Part shown: positions 1 through 6,690 of the stretch, one piece after another
Layout of the letters: each line of letters begins with the position of its first letter
How positions within the stretch are numbered: the first letter of the stretch is position 1
DNA from: an uncultured Collinsella sp.
GTDB taxonomy: Bacteria; Actinomycetota; Coriobacteriia; Coriobacteriales; Coriobacteriaceae
NCBI GenBank assembly: GCA_902489295.1
Contig: CABTZM010000111.1
Span: forward strand, 1-6,958
Direction of reading: 5' to 3'
Length of the DNA stretch: 6,958 bases
The notes under the pieces: model-generated
Told to the model about the DNA's origin: nothing
What the model saw: only the letters and a program-made list of their open reading frames with translations
The model's database searches: none
Program-made: the position numbers and the translations under genes

Positions 1-77
1 CTACGTCTATCGTAAGTGGTAAGCATAAGCTCGATCAGCAGAAGAAGGCTTCTGGGGAGGACGGCTTGGAGGAGTAA
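1..77 (+). CDS. C-terminal tail of an unidentified protein (partial, starts before the window)
   Basis: An open frame enters from the left edge (first whole codon at base 3) and stops at TAA 75-77. It gives a 24-residue, strongly hydrophilic tail, roughly TSIVSGKHKLDQQKKASGED followed by GLEE. Such Lys/Glu-rich ends are common in bacterial proteins, including cytoplasmic tails of membrane proteins, but no domain is visible and I cannot name the product. A strong terminator begins 33 bases after the stop, which supports a real gene ending here. One competing frame (bases 2-22, YVYRKW then TAA) also enters from the left and could be the true end; the longer charged frame closer to the terminator is preferred. 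Function unknown. Confidence 0.5.
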   Translation, partial: TSIVSGKHKLDQQKKASGEDGLEE

Positions 78-110
78 TCTTCCAGATCGTTTTCTATAAG
101 AGTTTGGGAC

Positions 111-144
111 GGGGTCCGGTGCGGCGGCATCGGGCCCCTTTTTT
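111..144 (+). terminator. Strong rho-independent terminator
   Basis: Bases 111-122 pair with 127-138 to make a 12-bp GC-rich stem with two G-U pairs, closed by a GGCG tetraloop (123-126) and followed directly by six Ts (139-144). It ends transcription of the gene whose tail occupies bases 1-77. It also insulates the ATPase-like gene, so that gene needs its own promoter. An ATG at 104 in the same frame as the next gene lies just ahead of this hairpin, so it is very unlikely to be a real start. Confidence 0.88.
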
Positions 145-190
145 GTTGTGCAACGATTTGTTATGCCCCCTCGGGGGTCTGTTGCTACCG

Positions 191-244
191 TTGCCCGAAA
201 CGTTTGCATGTCGATATTATTGCGCTCTACCCGCTCGCTACAAT
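191..244 (+). promoter_or_regulatory. Putative promoter(s) for the ATPase-like gene
   Basis: The 133 bases between the terminator and the GTG start hold two candidate sigma-70-type -10 boxes. One is TATTAT (215-220), with TTGCCC (191-196) 18 bases upstream as a -35. The other is TACAAT (239-244), with no convincing -35; it would give a leader of about 27 bases. Either could drive the gene, and both could be used in tandem. This is motif matching only. Confidence 0.4.
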
Positions 245-277
245 GGGCATCGTGCTGCGTTAGAAGGAGAGTTTACG

Positions 278-2077
278 GTGTCTGAACAGGTGAATTGTGG
301 TTTTACTCATGCGTTTGGTGCACGGTTGCTCAATCATGCGGATAGCGCAGCTCTACCGGTTGATGCACACGACTTTTCCGATGCAATCAATCGGTGTTTA
401 CTCGTCGATAAGACTATGTTTATTGCCGATATATTGGACAGTGAAGCACCTGTTGCGTTTTGCTGTCGGCCCAAGGGTTTTGGCAAGAGCATGAATTTAT
501 CGATGCTCAAGTGCTATTTGGAACGACCTGATCACCGGCTGCCGGATCGAAGCCTGTTCGCTGGTACCCAGATTTGGCAGGCGGGCGGCGGTCGCTATCG
601 TGATGAGTACGCGAGTTATCCGGTCATCATGCTCGACTTTACAGCTGCCGCTGCGAGGCGCGACGCCGATGCTGCGGCGGCTATTCGCAGCGCTGTCGCG
701 AACGAGTGCGCCCGATTGCTGCCGCTGCTTGCCGCACCTGATCTGTCAAGATGTGAGGTCCGTCTTATCGAGAGGGCGGCGCGTGGGGTGGCCAGCGATA
801 AGGAGATCGATGCGGCGCTTGGCGTGCTTATCAAGCTGCTCCAGGCAGCTTTCGATGAGCAGGTTGTTCTTCTGATAGACGACTACGACGCGGTATGTCC
901 AAAGCGTTTGGACGCTAAGGACGACGGTGGCGTGGATTCCCTAGAGTCGCTCAGCCGATTGTTGTTCGACACCATTGCCGACGCCGGCGACTCGTTGCGA
1001 TTGACGTGTCTTATGGGCGAGCGCCCCGGTCCTGCCGAGCTTGCGTTGTCCCAGCGTGGGGTTTCCTATCGATCGGCGACGCCACTGTCGAGTTGGTGTG
1101 ATCGATGGTTCGGTTTTTCGGACGACGAAGTCCAGGTGCTGTTGGATTGCATCGGTCGCAACGGCTGTCTGGATGACGCGCGTGAGTGGCTCGAGGGCTA
1201 CCTGCTTGGTGGTTTTTATTGCTCGAGCCCGGAGCGCGTGGTGGACTACGCGCATCGCGATTGCGTCGCGCCTGTTCGGGCAGATCTGTATGGTTACGCC
1301 GACCGTCTGAGCGCATGCGTCGGCGACTGGAATCTCATGCGCCTGTCCACATTGTTCGATTTGGTTGAGCCGCATGGGTTTATTGAGGCGCCAGTGCATA
1401 TGCATGCCGAGGAGGTCGATGCCGCCAAGCCCGAAGATATCTGGACTGCGCTGTATCTGTCTGGATTCCTTACGACGGATATGACGGGGCATTCGGAGGA
1501 CGGCGCGTGCCTTCGTTCCCTGCGTCTGCCTAATAACGAAGTGCGTCAGGCGCTCCGTCTTGTAATTCTGGAATGGTTTGAGTGCGCCGTTGAGGACGTT
1601 GGAGTTATCGACTCGTTCCATGATGGGCTGTGTCGAGGAGACGAGGACACTGTAAAGCAAGCTTTGAGCTGTGCTATCGGCGATCTGGGCATCGATGTGG
1701 GCCAATCAGATATGCCGACAGCCTATCATCTGGCGCTTCAGGGGCTCTGCTTTGGACTGCCCGGCTATTGCAATCCCAGCTCCAAGCGAAGTGGCGTCTC
1801 GGATCGCTGGGATTTCCAGGTGATTCCCACCGGTCGGGTGTTTGACGTGGCCGACACGCTCGGCATGCTCGATGAGCGACCGCTCATTACGGTCAACATG
1901 TTGTACGACCCTGGCGTCGATGCCCTGGGCCTGGAACTGTTGGCGGTTCAGGCGCTGCTCGACATAGAGCGCGACGGCATCGATGATATCCGCGTGCCGC
2001 GCCCCGCCGTCGGGCGCATGCGTTGGGGCTTTGGCTTTGACGGTCAGCGTGTGTCCGTGGTGTGTCAACGACTGTAG
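278..2077 (+). CDS. AAA-ATPase-like protein with a degenerate C-terminal PD-(D/E)XK-like domain
   Basis: This 599-residue protein resembles the AAA-ATPase_like / PDDEXK_9 architecture, which is common and often multicopy in gut anaerobes; its cellular role is not established. Start: GTG 278 is preceded by AAGGAGA (264-270) at a 7-base gap. An upstream in-frame ATG at 104 lies beside a terminator and would add a non-conserved 58-residue lead. Visible parts: the N-terminal FSDAINRCLLVDKT motif (33-46), a Walker A-like RPKGFGKS (64-71), Walker B VVLLIDDYD (196-204), GFSDDEV (279-285), and GYLLGG (307-312, usually GYxFGG). The C-terminal domain begins near TAYHLALQGLCFGL (481-494) and keeps Asp512 in RWDF. 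The family's downstream E-x-K on the next strand is replaced by ITVNML (537-542), and the Glu before Ser-Gly appears to be Arg504. Walker B has Asp202 where the family has Glu. ATP handling is therefore plausible, while nuclease activity is doubtful. It is cytoplasmic, with no signal peptide or membrane segment. Confidence 0.85.
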   Translation: MSEQVNCGFTHAFGARLLNHADSAALPVDAHDFSDAINRCLLVDKTMFIADILDSEAPVAFCCRPKGFGKSMNLSMLKCYLERPDHRLPDRSLFAGTQIWQAGGGRYRDEYASYPVIMLDFTAAAARRDADAAAAIRSAVANECARLLPLLAAPDLSRCEVRLIERAARGVASDKEIDAALGVLIKLLQAAFDEQVVLLIDDYDAVCPKRLDAKDDGGVDSLESLSRLLFDTIADAGDSLRLTCLMGERPGPAELALSQRGVSYRSATPLSSWCDRWFGFSDDEVQVLLDCIGRNGCLDDAREWLEGYLLGGFYCSSPERVVDYAHRDCVAPVRADLYGYADRLSACVGDWNLMRLSTLFDLVEPHGFIEAPVHMHAEEVDAAKPEDIWTALYLSGFLTTDMTGHSEDGACLRSLRLPNNEVRQALRLVILEWFECAVEDVGVIDSFHDGLCRGDEDTVKQALSCAIGDLGIDVGQSDMPTAYHLALQGLCFGLPGYCNPSSKRSGVSDRWDFQVIPTGRVFDVADTLGMLDERPLITVNMLYDPGVDALGLELLAVQALLDIERDGIDDIRVPRPAVGRMRWGFGFDGQRVSVVCQRL

Positions 2078-2081
2078 CGGC

Positions 2082-2096
2082 GGGCGAAAGCCCTTT
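2082..2096 (+). terminator. Possible weak terminator between convergent genes
   Basis: GGGC (2082-2085) and GCCC (2090-2093) form a 4-bp stem closed by a GAAA tetraloop, followed by TTT. It sits in the 20-base gap between the stop of the ATPase-like gene and the stop of the convergent glycosyltransferase. The stem is short and the T-run minimal. A GNRA loop on a pure GC stem is stable for its size, but termination here is uncertain. Confidence 0.3.
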
Positions 2097-2097
2097 A

Positions 2098-3117
2098 CTA
2101 CTCGGCGTCCTTCAGGGGCGGCATGGGCTTCCAGTTGGGATCCTTAACGATCTTGCGGGCGTCCTTCATGCCGCGGCGCAGCGCCGGAATGCCGGTCTTA
2201 AAGCATTTGTCGACTGCTGCCAGACGAATGAACTCCTTGCAGAAGGTCGCGGCATTGCCCAGACGGAACAGCACGGGGTGGTAGTCGCCGTAGATCTGCA
2301 TGTAGCGTGCCAGATAACCGCGGTTGCGCATGATGTAGTAGCGGTTGGTGTCGCTCGTGGAGTTGAGCTGTCGTTTGCCGGCGATGTCCCAGTTGGAGAC
2401 GGCGCGGGCACGCTTGAGCACCACGTCGGCAACAGCGGCGGCGGGGAAGTGCTGGCTGGCTACGTAGCCGTAGCAGGCATCGTCGCCGTAGATAAAGAAG
2501 CGCGCGTCGGGCAGGCCAATCTTGTCGACCACACGGCGCGAGAACATGCCGCCCTCAAAGCACAGTTGGTTCATGGTGCGGTAGCCCTCGGGCCCCAAGT
2601 CCCACTTGGCGATGGGGTTAGGGATGCCGAGCGAAAGGATGAGCTGGTACTGCCAAAAGAAAGCGCCGCCGTCAAAGTCCAGGCGCGAACCCTGGATGAC
2701 ATCGTAGCGGTCGGTCCACTTGGCAAGACGCTCGATGCCTTCGGGGATGACGAGCACGTCGTCGTCCATCACCCAGAACCACTGGGCGCCCAGGTCGTAA
2801 GCGCATTTAGTGCCAGCGGAGAAGCCGCCCGCACCGCCGCCGTTTTCGAGCTGCGGGGCGTAGATGACACGGTCGGTGCCGCCCTGCGCGTCGGGCTGCT
2901 CGGTGTCGATGCCCCACAGGTTGGCCAGACGCTCGTTGAATGCGGTGCACATGGCCTCGGTCTCGCGCGAATTCTCGTTATCGACAATCACGATGCGCCA
3001 GGGCGTTGCCGTGAGCTCGGTCATGGAGTCGAACAAGTTGGCCAGGAGTTCCTGGCGCTTGTACGTAACGACAACGATGGCGAGCTTATCGATGGGGGCG
3101 GGAAGGGTTGAAGTCAT
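2098..3117 (-). CDS. Family 2 glycosyltransferase, GlfT2/rhamnosyltransferase-like
   Basis: This 339-residue GT-A fold enzyme is predicted to transfer a sugar from a nucleotide donor to a growing surface glycan. Domains: the N-terminal strand LAIVVVTYKR (12-21); IVIVDNENS (42-50); the subfamily signature ENGGGAGGFSAG (91-102); WFWVMDDDV (113-121), with the metal- and donor-binding Asp triad 118-120; and FFIYGDDACY (207-216), the usual position of the catalytic base. A C-terminal RYYIMRNRGYL motif (259-269) matches the R-x-YY-x-x-RN element of related galactofuranosyl- and rhamnosyltransferases. Substrate cannot be read from sequence. No membrane segment is evident. Start: ATG 3117 has AAAGGA (3129-3134) upstream at an 11-base gap, which is long. 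An in-frame ATG at 3252 would add 45 unconserved residues and run through the likely promoter, so it is rejected. The gene faces the ATPase-like gene and lies downstream of the acyltransferase on the same strand. Confidence 0.9.
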   Translation of the reverse strand: MTSTLPAPIDKLAIVVVTYKRQELLANLFDSMTELTATPWRIVIVDNENSRETEAMCTAFNERLANLWGIDTEQPDAQGGTDRVIYAPQLENGGGAGGFSAGTKCAYDLGAQWFWVMDDDVLVIPEGIERLAKWTDRYDVIQGSRLDFDGGAFFWQYQLILSLGIPNPIAKWDLGPEGYRTMNQLCFEGGMFSRRVVDKIGLPDARFFIYGDDACYGYVASQHFPAAAVADVVLKRARAVSNWDIAGKRQLNSTSDTNRYYIMRNRGYLARYMQIYGDYHPVLFRLGNAATFCKEFIRLAAVDKCFKTGIPALRRGMKDARKIVKDPNWKPMPPLKDAE

Positions 3118-3192
3118 GGGGCAATATATCCTTTCACGCGCGGCGGGCGAGCGCTGCGCGGAAGCTATCGAATACGTCCTTGGGACTGTCCT

Positions 3193-3223
3193 ATTGTAAA
3201 GGCTCGCCGCACCTTGACGGCAA
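3193..3223 (-). promoter_or_regulatory. Putative promoter of the minus-strand glycosyltransferase
   Basis: Read on the minus strand, TTGCCG (3223-3218) is followed after 19 bases by TACAAT (3198-3193). The -10 matches the consensus at five of six positions; the spacer is longer than the ideal 17. The leader would be about 69 bases. Near its 3' end, CGCGC and GCGCG segments (3137-3141 and 3156-3160) could form a small hairpin just upstream of the ribosome binding site. A separate promoter here would let the glycosyltransferase be expressed apart from the acyltransferase. Confidence 0.4.
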
Positions 3224-3228
3224 GCTTT

Positions 3229-3249
3229 GAATAAAACGCAGGAACCTGC
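3229..3249 (-). terminator. Possible weak terminator after the acyltransferase gene
   Basis: On the minus strand GCAGG (3249-3245) and CCTGC (3242-3238) are self-complementary around TT and are followed by GTTTTATTC. The loop is too tight for all five pairs, so the effective stem is about four pairs. It lies 39 bases after the acyltransferase stop and just upstream of the next promoter candidate, the expected place for an end of transcript, but the structure is marginal. Confidence 0.3.
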
Positions 3250-3287
3250 CACGGGTGTAGCGGCTTTGACGTCTGACGGCAGCGTGT

Positions 3288-4418
3288 CTATTGCCGCTTG
3301 AGCTTGCGAACGATAAGGCTTCTAGCTGCATCGATGATGAGGAGCGCCAGAGCAAAGACGATGCTAATGACGGTACCCGTGATGATACATATAGCTGCCG
3401 GGCTGTTTTGGCTGACCAGCATGTTTGCGAGCAACGTATTGAAGACGGGACGCCACAGGCTACTGGTGAGCGACTGCATCACATAGAAACCGAGCGTGGC
3501 GGTCGATAAGGTGACGATGACACCCGCAGTCCGCGGATTGCCTGAGGCACTGCGTCGGGTTGCCGAAAAGAGCAAGGAGGCGGCAGCGAGGGCAAACGAG
3601 ATCAGCGAGGTCGATTTGTAGGAGAGGACTGCCATCGCCGTGAGGTTGCCGGTGAAGGAGAGTGCTCCTTCCAGGATGGTGGCGAGCGCCAAAACCGCTG
3701 CGAGCGACCGCATGCCCAAGGCGCCCGCCCTGTCCGAATCCACGGCATCGGTAACGTCGCGGAGCAGCCCGCCGATCAAAAACGCGATTACGTACGTGGC
3801 AGCGCTCATGAGTTTCTGGAGCCAAGAAAACTCGCCGGCGCTTGTCGCACTCATGGCGGCCAAATACCCGTTAACAACAAATGCGAGGATGCCAACGGCG
3901 ATGACCGTCGTCGTGTAGCTCTTCTGGGAGAGTCGACACTTAGCCAGTCCAAACCATGGCGCCATGAAGACCGTGGCGGCATAGACCCAGATAAACTCAA
4001 GGCCTAGCGTGTACCAGTAGTGCGTGTTGAGGGTAACATCGGGAATGGGGGAGACGACCGTGGACCACGCGAGTGCCACGAGGCAATACAACGCAGTGGG
4101 CATAACGACCTTGCCAAGGCGCTGCGACGTCCGTTGCATTTGCGACTTCCACGTTGTCCCACCGTCCCAAGCACGCGCGGCTGAGGCGATGAGAAAATAG
4201 CCCGAGATCATAAAGAAGACCTCGTTGGCCCAGCAGCCCAGCAGGTTAATAAAACCGAGCACGCCGGAATAGGGGAAGGCGGCAAGCGGCGCGTATTCCG
4301 GCAAGCCGACGCAGGTCGCTTGGAAGGTCCACTGAAAGGTGTGGAACACCGCGATACCGGCGACTGCGACCAAGCGCAAGGCCTCGATGGATATGTTGCG
4401 TGCGGCTTTGGGCTGCAT
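3288..4418 (-). CDS. Acyltransferase 3 family membrane protein (WecH/OafA-like O-acyltransferase)
   Basis: This 376-residue protein is predicted to move an acetyl or other acyl group from a cytoplasmic donor to a sugar of a surface polysaccharide. Family hallmarks: the first helix carries EALRLVAVAGIAVFHTFQW (12-30), with Arg15 and the proposed catalytic His26. A second motif, NEVFFMISGYFLI (65-77), matches the family's F-F-x-I-S-G-Y/F-L element. About ten hydrophobic segments can be read, near 11-30, 52-78, 104-122, 135-158, 168-190, 203-219, 236-254, 262-285, 297-316 and 340-363. It ends in a basic tail, RSLIVRKLKRQ, probably cytoplasmic. Length is usual for a stand-alone acyltransferase without an SGNH domain. 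Start: ATG 4418 has AAAGGA (4423-4428) at a 4-base gap and a good -10 further upstream. Neighbouring glycosyltransferases on both sides support a glycan-decorating role; the exact acyl group and acceptor are unknown. Confidence 0.9.
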   Translation of the reverse strand: MQPKAARNISIEALRLVAVAGIAVFHTFQWTFQATCVGLPEYAPLAAFPYSGVLGFINLLGCWANEVFFMISGYFLIASAARAWDGGTTWKSQMQRTSQRLGKVVMPTALYCLVALAWSTVVSPIPDVTLNTHYWYTLGLEFIWVYAATVFMAPWFGLAKCRLSQKSYTTTVIAVGILAFVVNGYLAAMSATSAGEFSWLQKLMSAATYVIAFLIGGLLRDVTDAVDSDRAGALGMRSLAAVLALATILEGALSFTGNLTAMAVLSYKSTSLISFALAAASLLFSATRRSASGNPRTAGVIVTLSTATLGFYVMQSLTSSLWRPVFNTLLANMLVSQNSPAAICIITGTVISIVFALALLIIDAARSLIVRKLKRQ

Positions 4419-4458
4419 GACGTCCTTTCGTATCGGTTTGCCTCTGCGAGCTCCATAG

Positions 4459-4487
4459 ATTATATAAACGCCCGTCGGCGCGCCGAC
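4459..4487 (-). promoter_or_regulatory. Promoter of the acyltransferase gene
   Basis: The minus strand carries a perfect -10 hexamer TATAAT (4464-4459), placing transcription start near 4452 and giving a leader of about 34 bases. The -35 position at a 17-base spacer (4487-4482) reads GTCGGC, a poor match, so the promoter may depend on an activator. The -35 and spacer coincide with the 14-bp palindrome described separately. Confidence 0.5.
4474..4487. promoter_or_regulatory. Perfect 14-bp palindrome in the divergent intergenic region (candidate operator)
   Basis: GTCGGCGCGCCGAC is a perfect inverted repeat without a spacer. It lies between the -10 of the minus-strand acyltransferase (4459-4464) and the putative extended -10 of the plus-strand glycosyltransferase (4492-4500), overlapping the -35/spacer of both. 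That position suits a dimeric regulator controlling both directions. It contains GGCGCGCC, and in a GC-rich genome a palindrome of this composition can arise by chance, so the operator role is an inference. Confidence 0.35.
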
Positions 4488-4491
4488 CCTT

Positions 4492-4500
4492 TGATACCAT
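4492..4500 (+). promoter_or_regulatory. Putative extended -10 promoter of the first plus-strand glycosyltransferase
   Basis: TGATACCAT reads as TG-N-TACCAT, an extended -10 with a four-of-six hexamer. There is no good -35 at 17 bases. Transcription would start near 4507, giving a leader of about 24 bases before the TTG start. The third glycosyltransferase has a similarly placed TGC-TAAAAT, also followed by GA, which gives some mutual support. Confidence 0.35.
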
Positions 4501-4530
4501 GAAACGACAGGTATTTCCTAAGGAGCACAT

Positions 4531-5634
4531 TTGTCTACTAACGCCTCTGGCAGCCCTGTTCTGTCGCTGCTTATCCCCATCTATAACGTTCAGCGCTACC
4601 TGCGCGAGTGCCTCGATTCCGCCGTGGCACAGACGCTCAAGGACATCGAGATCATCTGCATCAACGACGGCTCGACCGACAGCTCGCCGGATATCATTTG
4701 CGAGTATATGGAGCGCGACGCGCGTGTGAAGATGATCGACAAGGCCAACAGCGGCTACGGCGACTCGATGAACCGCGGTCTGGAGATGGCCTGCGGCGAG
4801 TACGTGGGCATCCTGGAGTCCGATGACTTTATGGCGCCCGACGCGCTGGAGAAGCTTGTGTCGGCGTCCGAGGGCTGTAACGCCGATTTTGCGAAGGCGA
4901 ACTTTGACTTCTACTGGTCCAAGCCCGAGGAGCGCCGCTCACTGCACGAGATGTTTAAGCCCAAGGACTGCGGCAAACCGGTGCACCCAAGCGACACGAC
5001 ACAGTTCTTTAAGCAGAAGCCCTCGATTTGGTCGGCCGTGTACCGTCGTGATTTTCTCGAGCGCAATGGCATCAAGTTCTTGCCGACCCCGGGCGCCTCT
5101 TTCCAGGACACGTCATTCGCCTTTAAGGTGATCGCGTGCGCCGACAAGGCCGTCTACCTGCACGATGCCGTGCTTTCGTATCGCCAGGACAACGAGAACT
5201 CCTCGGTCAATTCTTCGGCCAAGGTCTTTTGCGTCAATGCCGAATACGCCGAGATCGAGCGTTGGATTCGCGAGGATTACGCCCGCAATCACGCAAGCGA
5301 TGACGTCGCGCGCATGCTCAAGTTCAATCAGGTCATTAAGTACGATTCGTACATGTGGAACTACGTGCGTTTGGCGCCCGAGTTCTATAAGGAGTTCCTG
5401 GTCCAGATGACCAAGGAGTTCCAGGCCGCCTTGGACGCGGGGGACTTTTCGCTGGACGATCTTAAGCCGTGGAAGCGTGCGAATCTTGCCGCCATCCTCA
5501 AGGATCCTGAGGGCTGGGTTGACGAGCATTCGAGCTTTGCGACGGACGGCGCCCTGGGGCGCGCCAAATACTACGCATCGGTTGGAGGCCCCGGAGTGGT
5601 CGCCGCCTTCCTCGTCGAATCGTTGAGGGGGTAG
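4531..5634 (+). CDS. Family 2 glycosyltransferase (first of a plus-strand series)
   Basis: This 367-residue protein is a GT-A glycosyltransferase acting in the cytoplasm, probably on a lipid-linked or wall glycan. Motifs: LSLLIPIYNV (11-20), IICINDGSTD (41-50) for nucleotide binding, ESDDF (96-100) as the metal-binding DXD equivalent, and FQDTSF (191-196), where Asp193 is the likely catalytic base. SIWSAVYRRDFLERNGI (165-181) is the typical acceptor-side segment. The rest (about 235-367) is mostly helical and aromatic, without a known domain or membrane helix. Start: TTG 4531 follows AAGGAG (4520-4525) at a 5-base gap, and the paralogue at 6756 also uses TTG. Its stop is 6 bases before the next glycosyltransferase, so the two are almost certainly cotranscribed. 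The N-terminal part is nearly identical in DNA to the third gene. Sugar donor and acceptor are unknown. Confidence 0.92.
   Translation: MSTNASGSPVLSLLIPIYNVQRYLRECLDSAVAQTLKDIEIICINDGSTDSSPDIICEYMERDARVKMIDKANSGYGDSMNRGLEMACGEYVGILESDDFMAPDALEKLVSASEGCNADFAKANFDFYWSKPEERRSLHEMFKPKDCGKPVHPSDTTQFFKQKPSIWSAVYRRDFLERNGIKFLPTPGASFQDTSFAFKVIACADKAVYLHDAVLSYRQDNENSSVNSSAKVFCVNAEYAEIERWIREDYARNHASDDVARMLKFNQVIKYDSYMWNYVRLAPEFYKEFLVQMTKEFQAALDAGDFSLDDLKPWKRANLAAILKDPEGWVDEHSSFATDGALGRAKYYASVGGPGVVAAFLVESLRG
4564..4739 (+). repeat. Direct repeat, copy 1 (paralogous glycosyltransferase N-terminal coding region)
   Basis: This segment aligns without gaps to 6783-6958, an offset of 2219 bases. I count 161 of 176 identical bases. 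Exact runs are 4592-4628 (37 bases), 4630-4661 (32) and 4708-4739 (32). The match stops only because the window ends, so the true repeat may be longer. The sequence before the repeat (the first 10 to 11 codons and the upstream region) is not alike. Confidence 0.9.
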
Positions 5635-5640
5635 GTTGGC

Positions 5641-6681
5641 ATGGGAGAGGCTTCGATCCCCAAAGCGACCATTGTCGTTCCCGTATACAACTCGGCACGC
5701 TCGATTCAGAGATGCCTCGACTCGCTCTTGGCGCAGTCCGAGCGCTCGATTCAGGTTGTCTGCGTCAACGACGGTTCAACTGAAGATTCATTGAACGTGT
5801 TGCGCCAGGTTGCGCAAGCCGACGATCGCGTACTGGTGATTGACCAGGAAAACGCGGGCGTCTCGTGTGCTCGAAATGCCGGTATCGATGCCGCCGAGGG
5901 CGAAGTCGTCTTCTTTGTAGACGCCGACGATTACATTGATGCCCAAACCGTCGAGCGCGTGCTGCGGGCCATGGAGTCGTCGGATGCCGAGGTCGCCGTT
6001 TTTGGTGGCGTCTGTGAGCCCGCCGATGCCGCTCCCAAGCGCGTCCAGCAGCTCATGAGCCCCAAAGCGGGTACCTTTGGCACACACGATCCCCAGCTGC
6101 TGTTCCATGCGAATGCGCAGCCCTATGCCTGCCGTGCGGCCTTTTCGCGCGAGCTGCTTAATCGCGAGGGTATTCGCTTTGCTCCCGGGTTGGCTTTGGG
6201 CGAGGACGTTGTATTCCAGTTCGCGGCCTATGCGCTTGCCAACAAAACCGTCGTCATGCCGGACAAGTTCTACCACTATGTGATGGAGAGCGACTCGGCG
6301 ACGCATGAGTTCAATAGTGACGAGGCTCGCGACAAAAAGCTCGATGCCCATATGATGATGCTCGAGGAAGTCTTGGAGAATTGGGTTGCCTACGGTCTTT
6401 TGGACCTGTGCCCCGGCGAGCTGATCACTTGGTTTTTGGACCTCATCGTGTTTGATCTGGCGCGTCTGGGTGCCGATGACTTTCACCGAGTTGGCGGCCG
6501 CGTCAACAGGGCTTTTACGACGTTTTTGGGAACGGCGTGGGCGGATGCGCCTGCCAAGGGCGCCGTTCGCCGCGTTGCCCATAAGCTCACTGCGGCGACC
6601 ACGGGCGTCTCAATGGCGGACGCCACGCTGTTCTATCTTTCGACCCGCGGGCTTAAAGCCTGCCTGGATCGTTTTATCTAA
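5641..6681 (+). CDS. Family 2 glycosyltransferase (second of the series)
   Basis: This 346-residue protein is a GT-A enzyme of the common polysaccharide type. Motifs in order: TIVVPVYNSARSIQRCLDSL (10-29), VVCVNDGSTEDS (39-50), the donor-loop NAGVSCARNAG (71-81), VDADDYI (93-99) with the DXD metal site, and LGEDVVFQF (186-194), where Glu188-Asp189 mark the catalytic-base position. KFYHYVMESDSAT (209-221) is a familiar downstream element of this family. The C-terminal third is helical and without an assigned domain. Start: ATG 5641 has a G-rich ribosome binding site (GAGGGGG, 5625-5631) inside the end of the upstream gene. The upstream TAG lies in the same frame three codons earlier (TAG GTT GGC ATG), suggesting translational coupling. 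It is clearly divergent from the genes on either side, which resemble each other much more. Specific sugar unknown. Confidence 0.92.
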   Translation: MGEASIPKATIVVPVYNSARSIQRCLDSLLAQSERSIQVVCVNDGSTEDSLNVLRQVAQADDRVLVIDQENAGVSCARNAGIDAAEGEVVFFVDADDYIDAQTVERVLRAMESSDAEVAVFGGVCEPADAAPKRVQQLMSPKAGTFGTHDPQLLFHANAQPYACRAAFSRELLNREGIRFAPGLALGEDVVFQFAAYALANKTVVMPDKFYHYVMESDSATHEFNSDEARDKKLDAHMMMLEEVLENWVAYGLLDLCPGELITWFLDLIVFDLARLGADDFHRVGGRVNRAFTTFLGTAWADAPAKGAVRRVAHKLTAATTGVSMADATLFYLSTRGLKACLDRFI

Positions 6682-6690
6682 GCCAAGGCG

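Noticed and set aside
104..277. In-frame ATG extension (58 residues) upstream of the ATPase-like gene
   Set aside because: The ATG at 104 has no ribosome binding site, and the reading frame passes through a strong terminator and both promoter candidates. GTG 278 has AAGGAGA at ideal spacing, and the family motifs begin shortly after it.
941..1705. 254-codon minus-strand open frame opposite the ATPase-like gene
   Set aside because: It is antisense to a well-supported coding region, has no recognisable motif and shows no ribosome binding site I would trust.
278..2077. ATPase-like gene as a new anti-phage defence system
   Set aside because: An ATPase plus nuclease-fold architecture can suggest defence. 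However, this family is widespread with no established defence role, the nuclease residues look lost, and no neighbouring gene in the window is a defence partner.
2062..3111. 349-codon plus-strand open frame opposite the minus-strand glycosyltransferase
   Set aside because: It is the antisense shadow of a gene with full GT-A motifs, kept open by GC-biased codon use; it shows no domain or convincing start.
3118..3252. 45-residue N-terminal extension of the minus-strand glycosyltransferase
   Set aside because: It would cover the putative -10/-35 and leader. The extension has no family motif, and ATG 3117 places the first GT-A strand (LAIVVVTYKR) at the usual distance from the N terminus.
5788..6582. 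264-codon minus-strand open frame opposite the second plus-strand glycosyltransferase
   Set aside because: The opposite strand carries all GT2 motifs in order; this frame is a compositional shadow.
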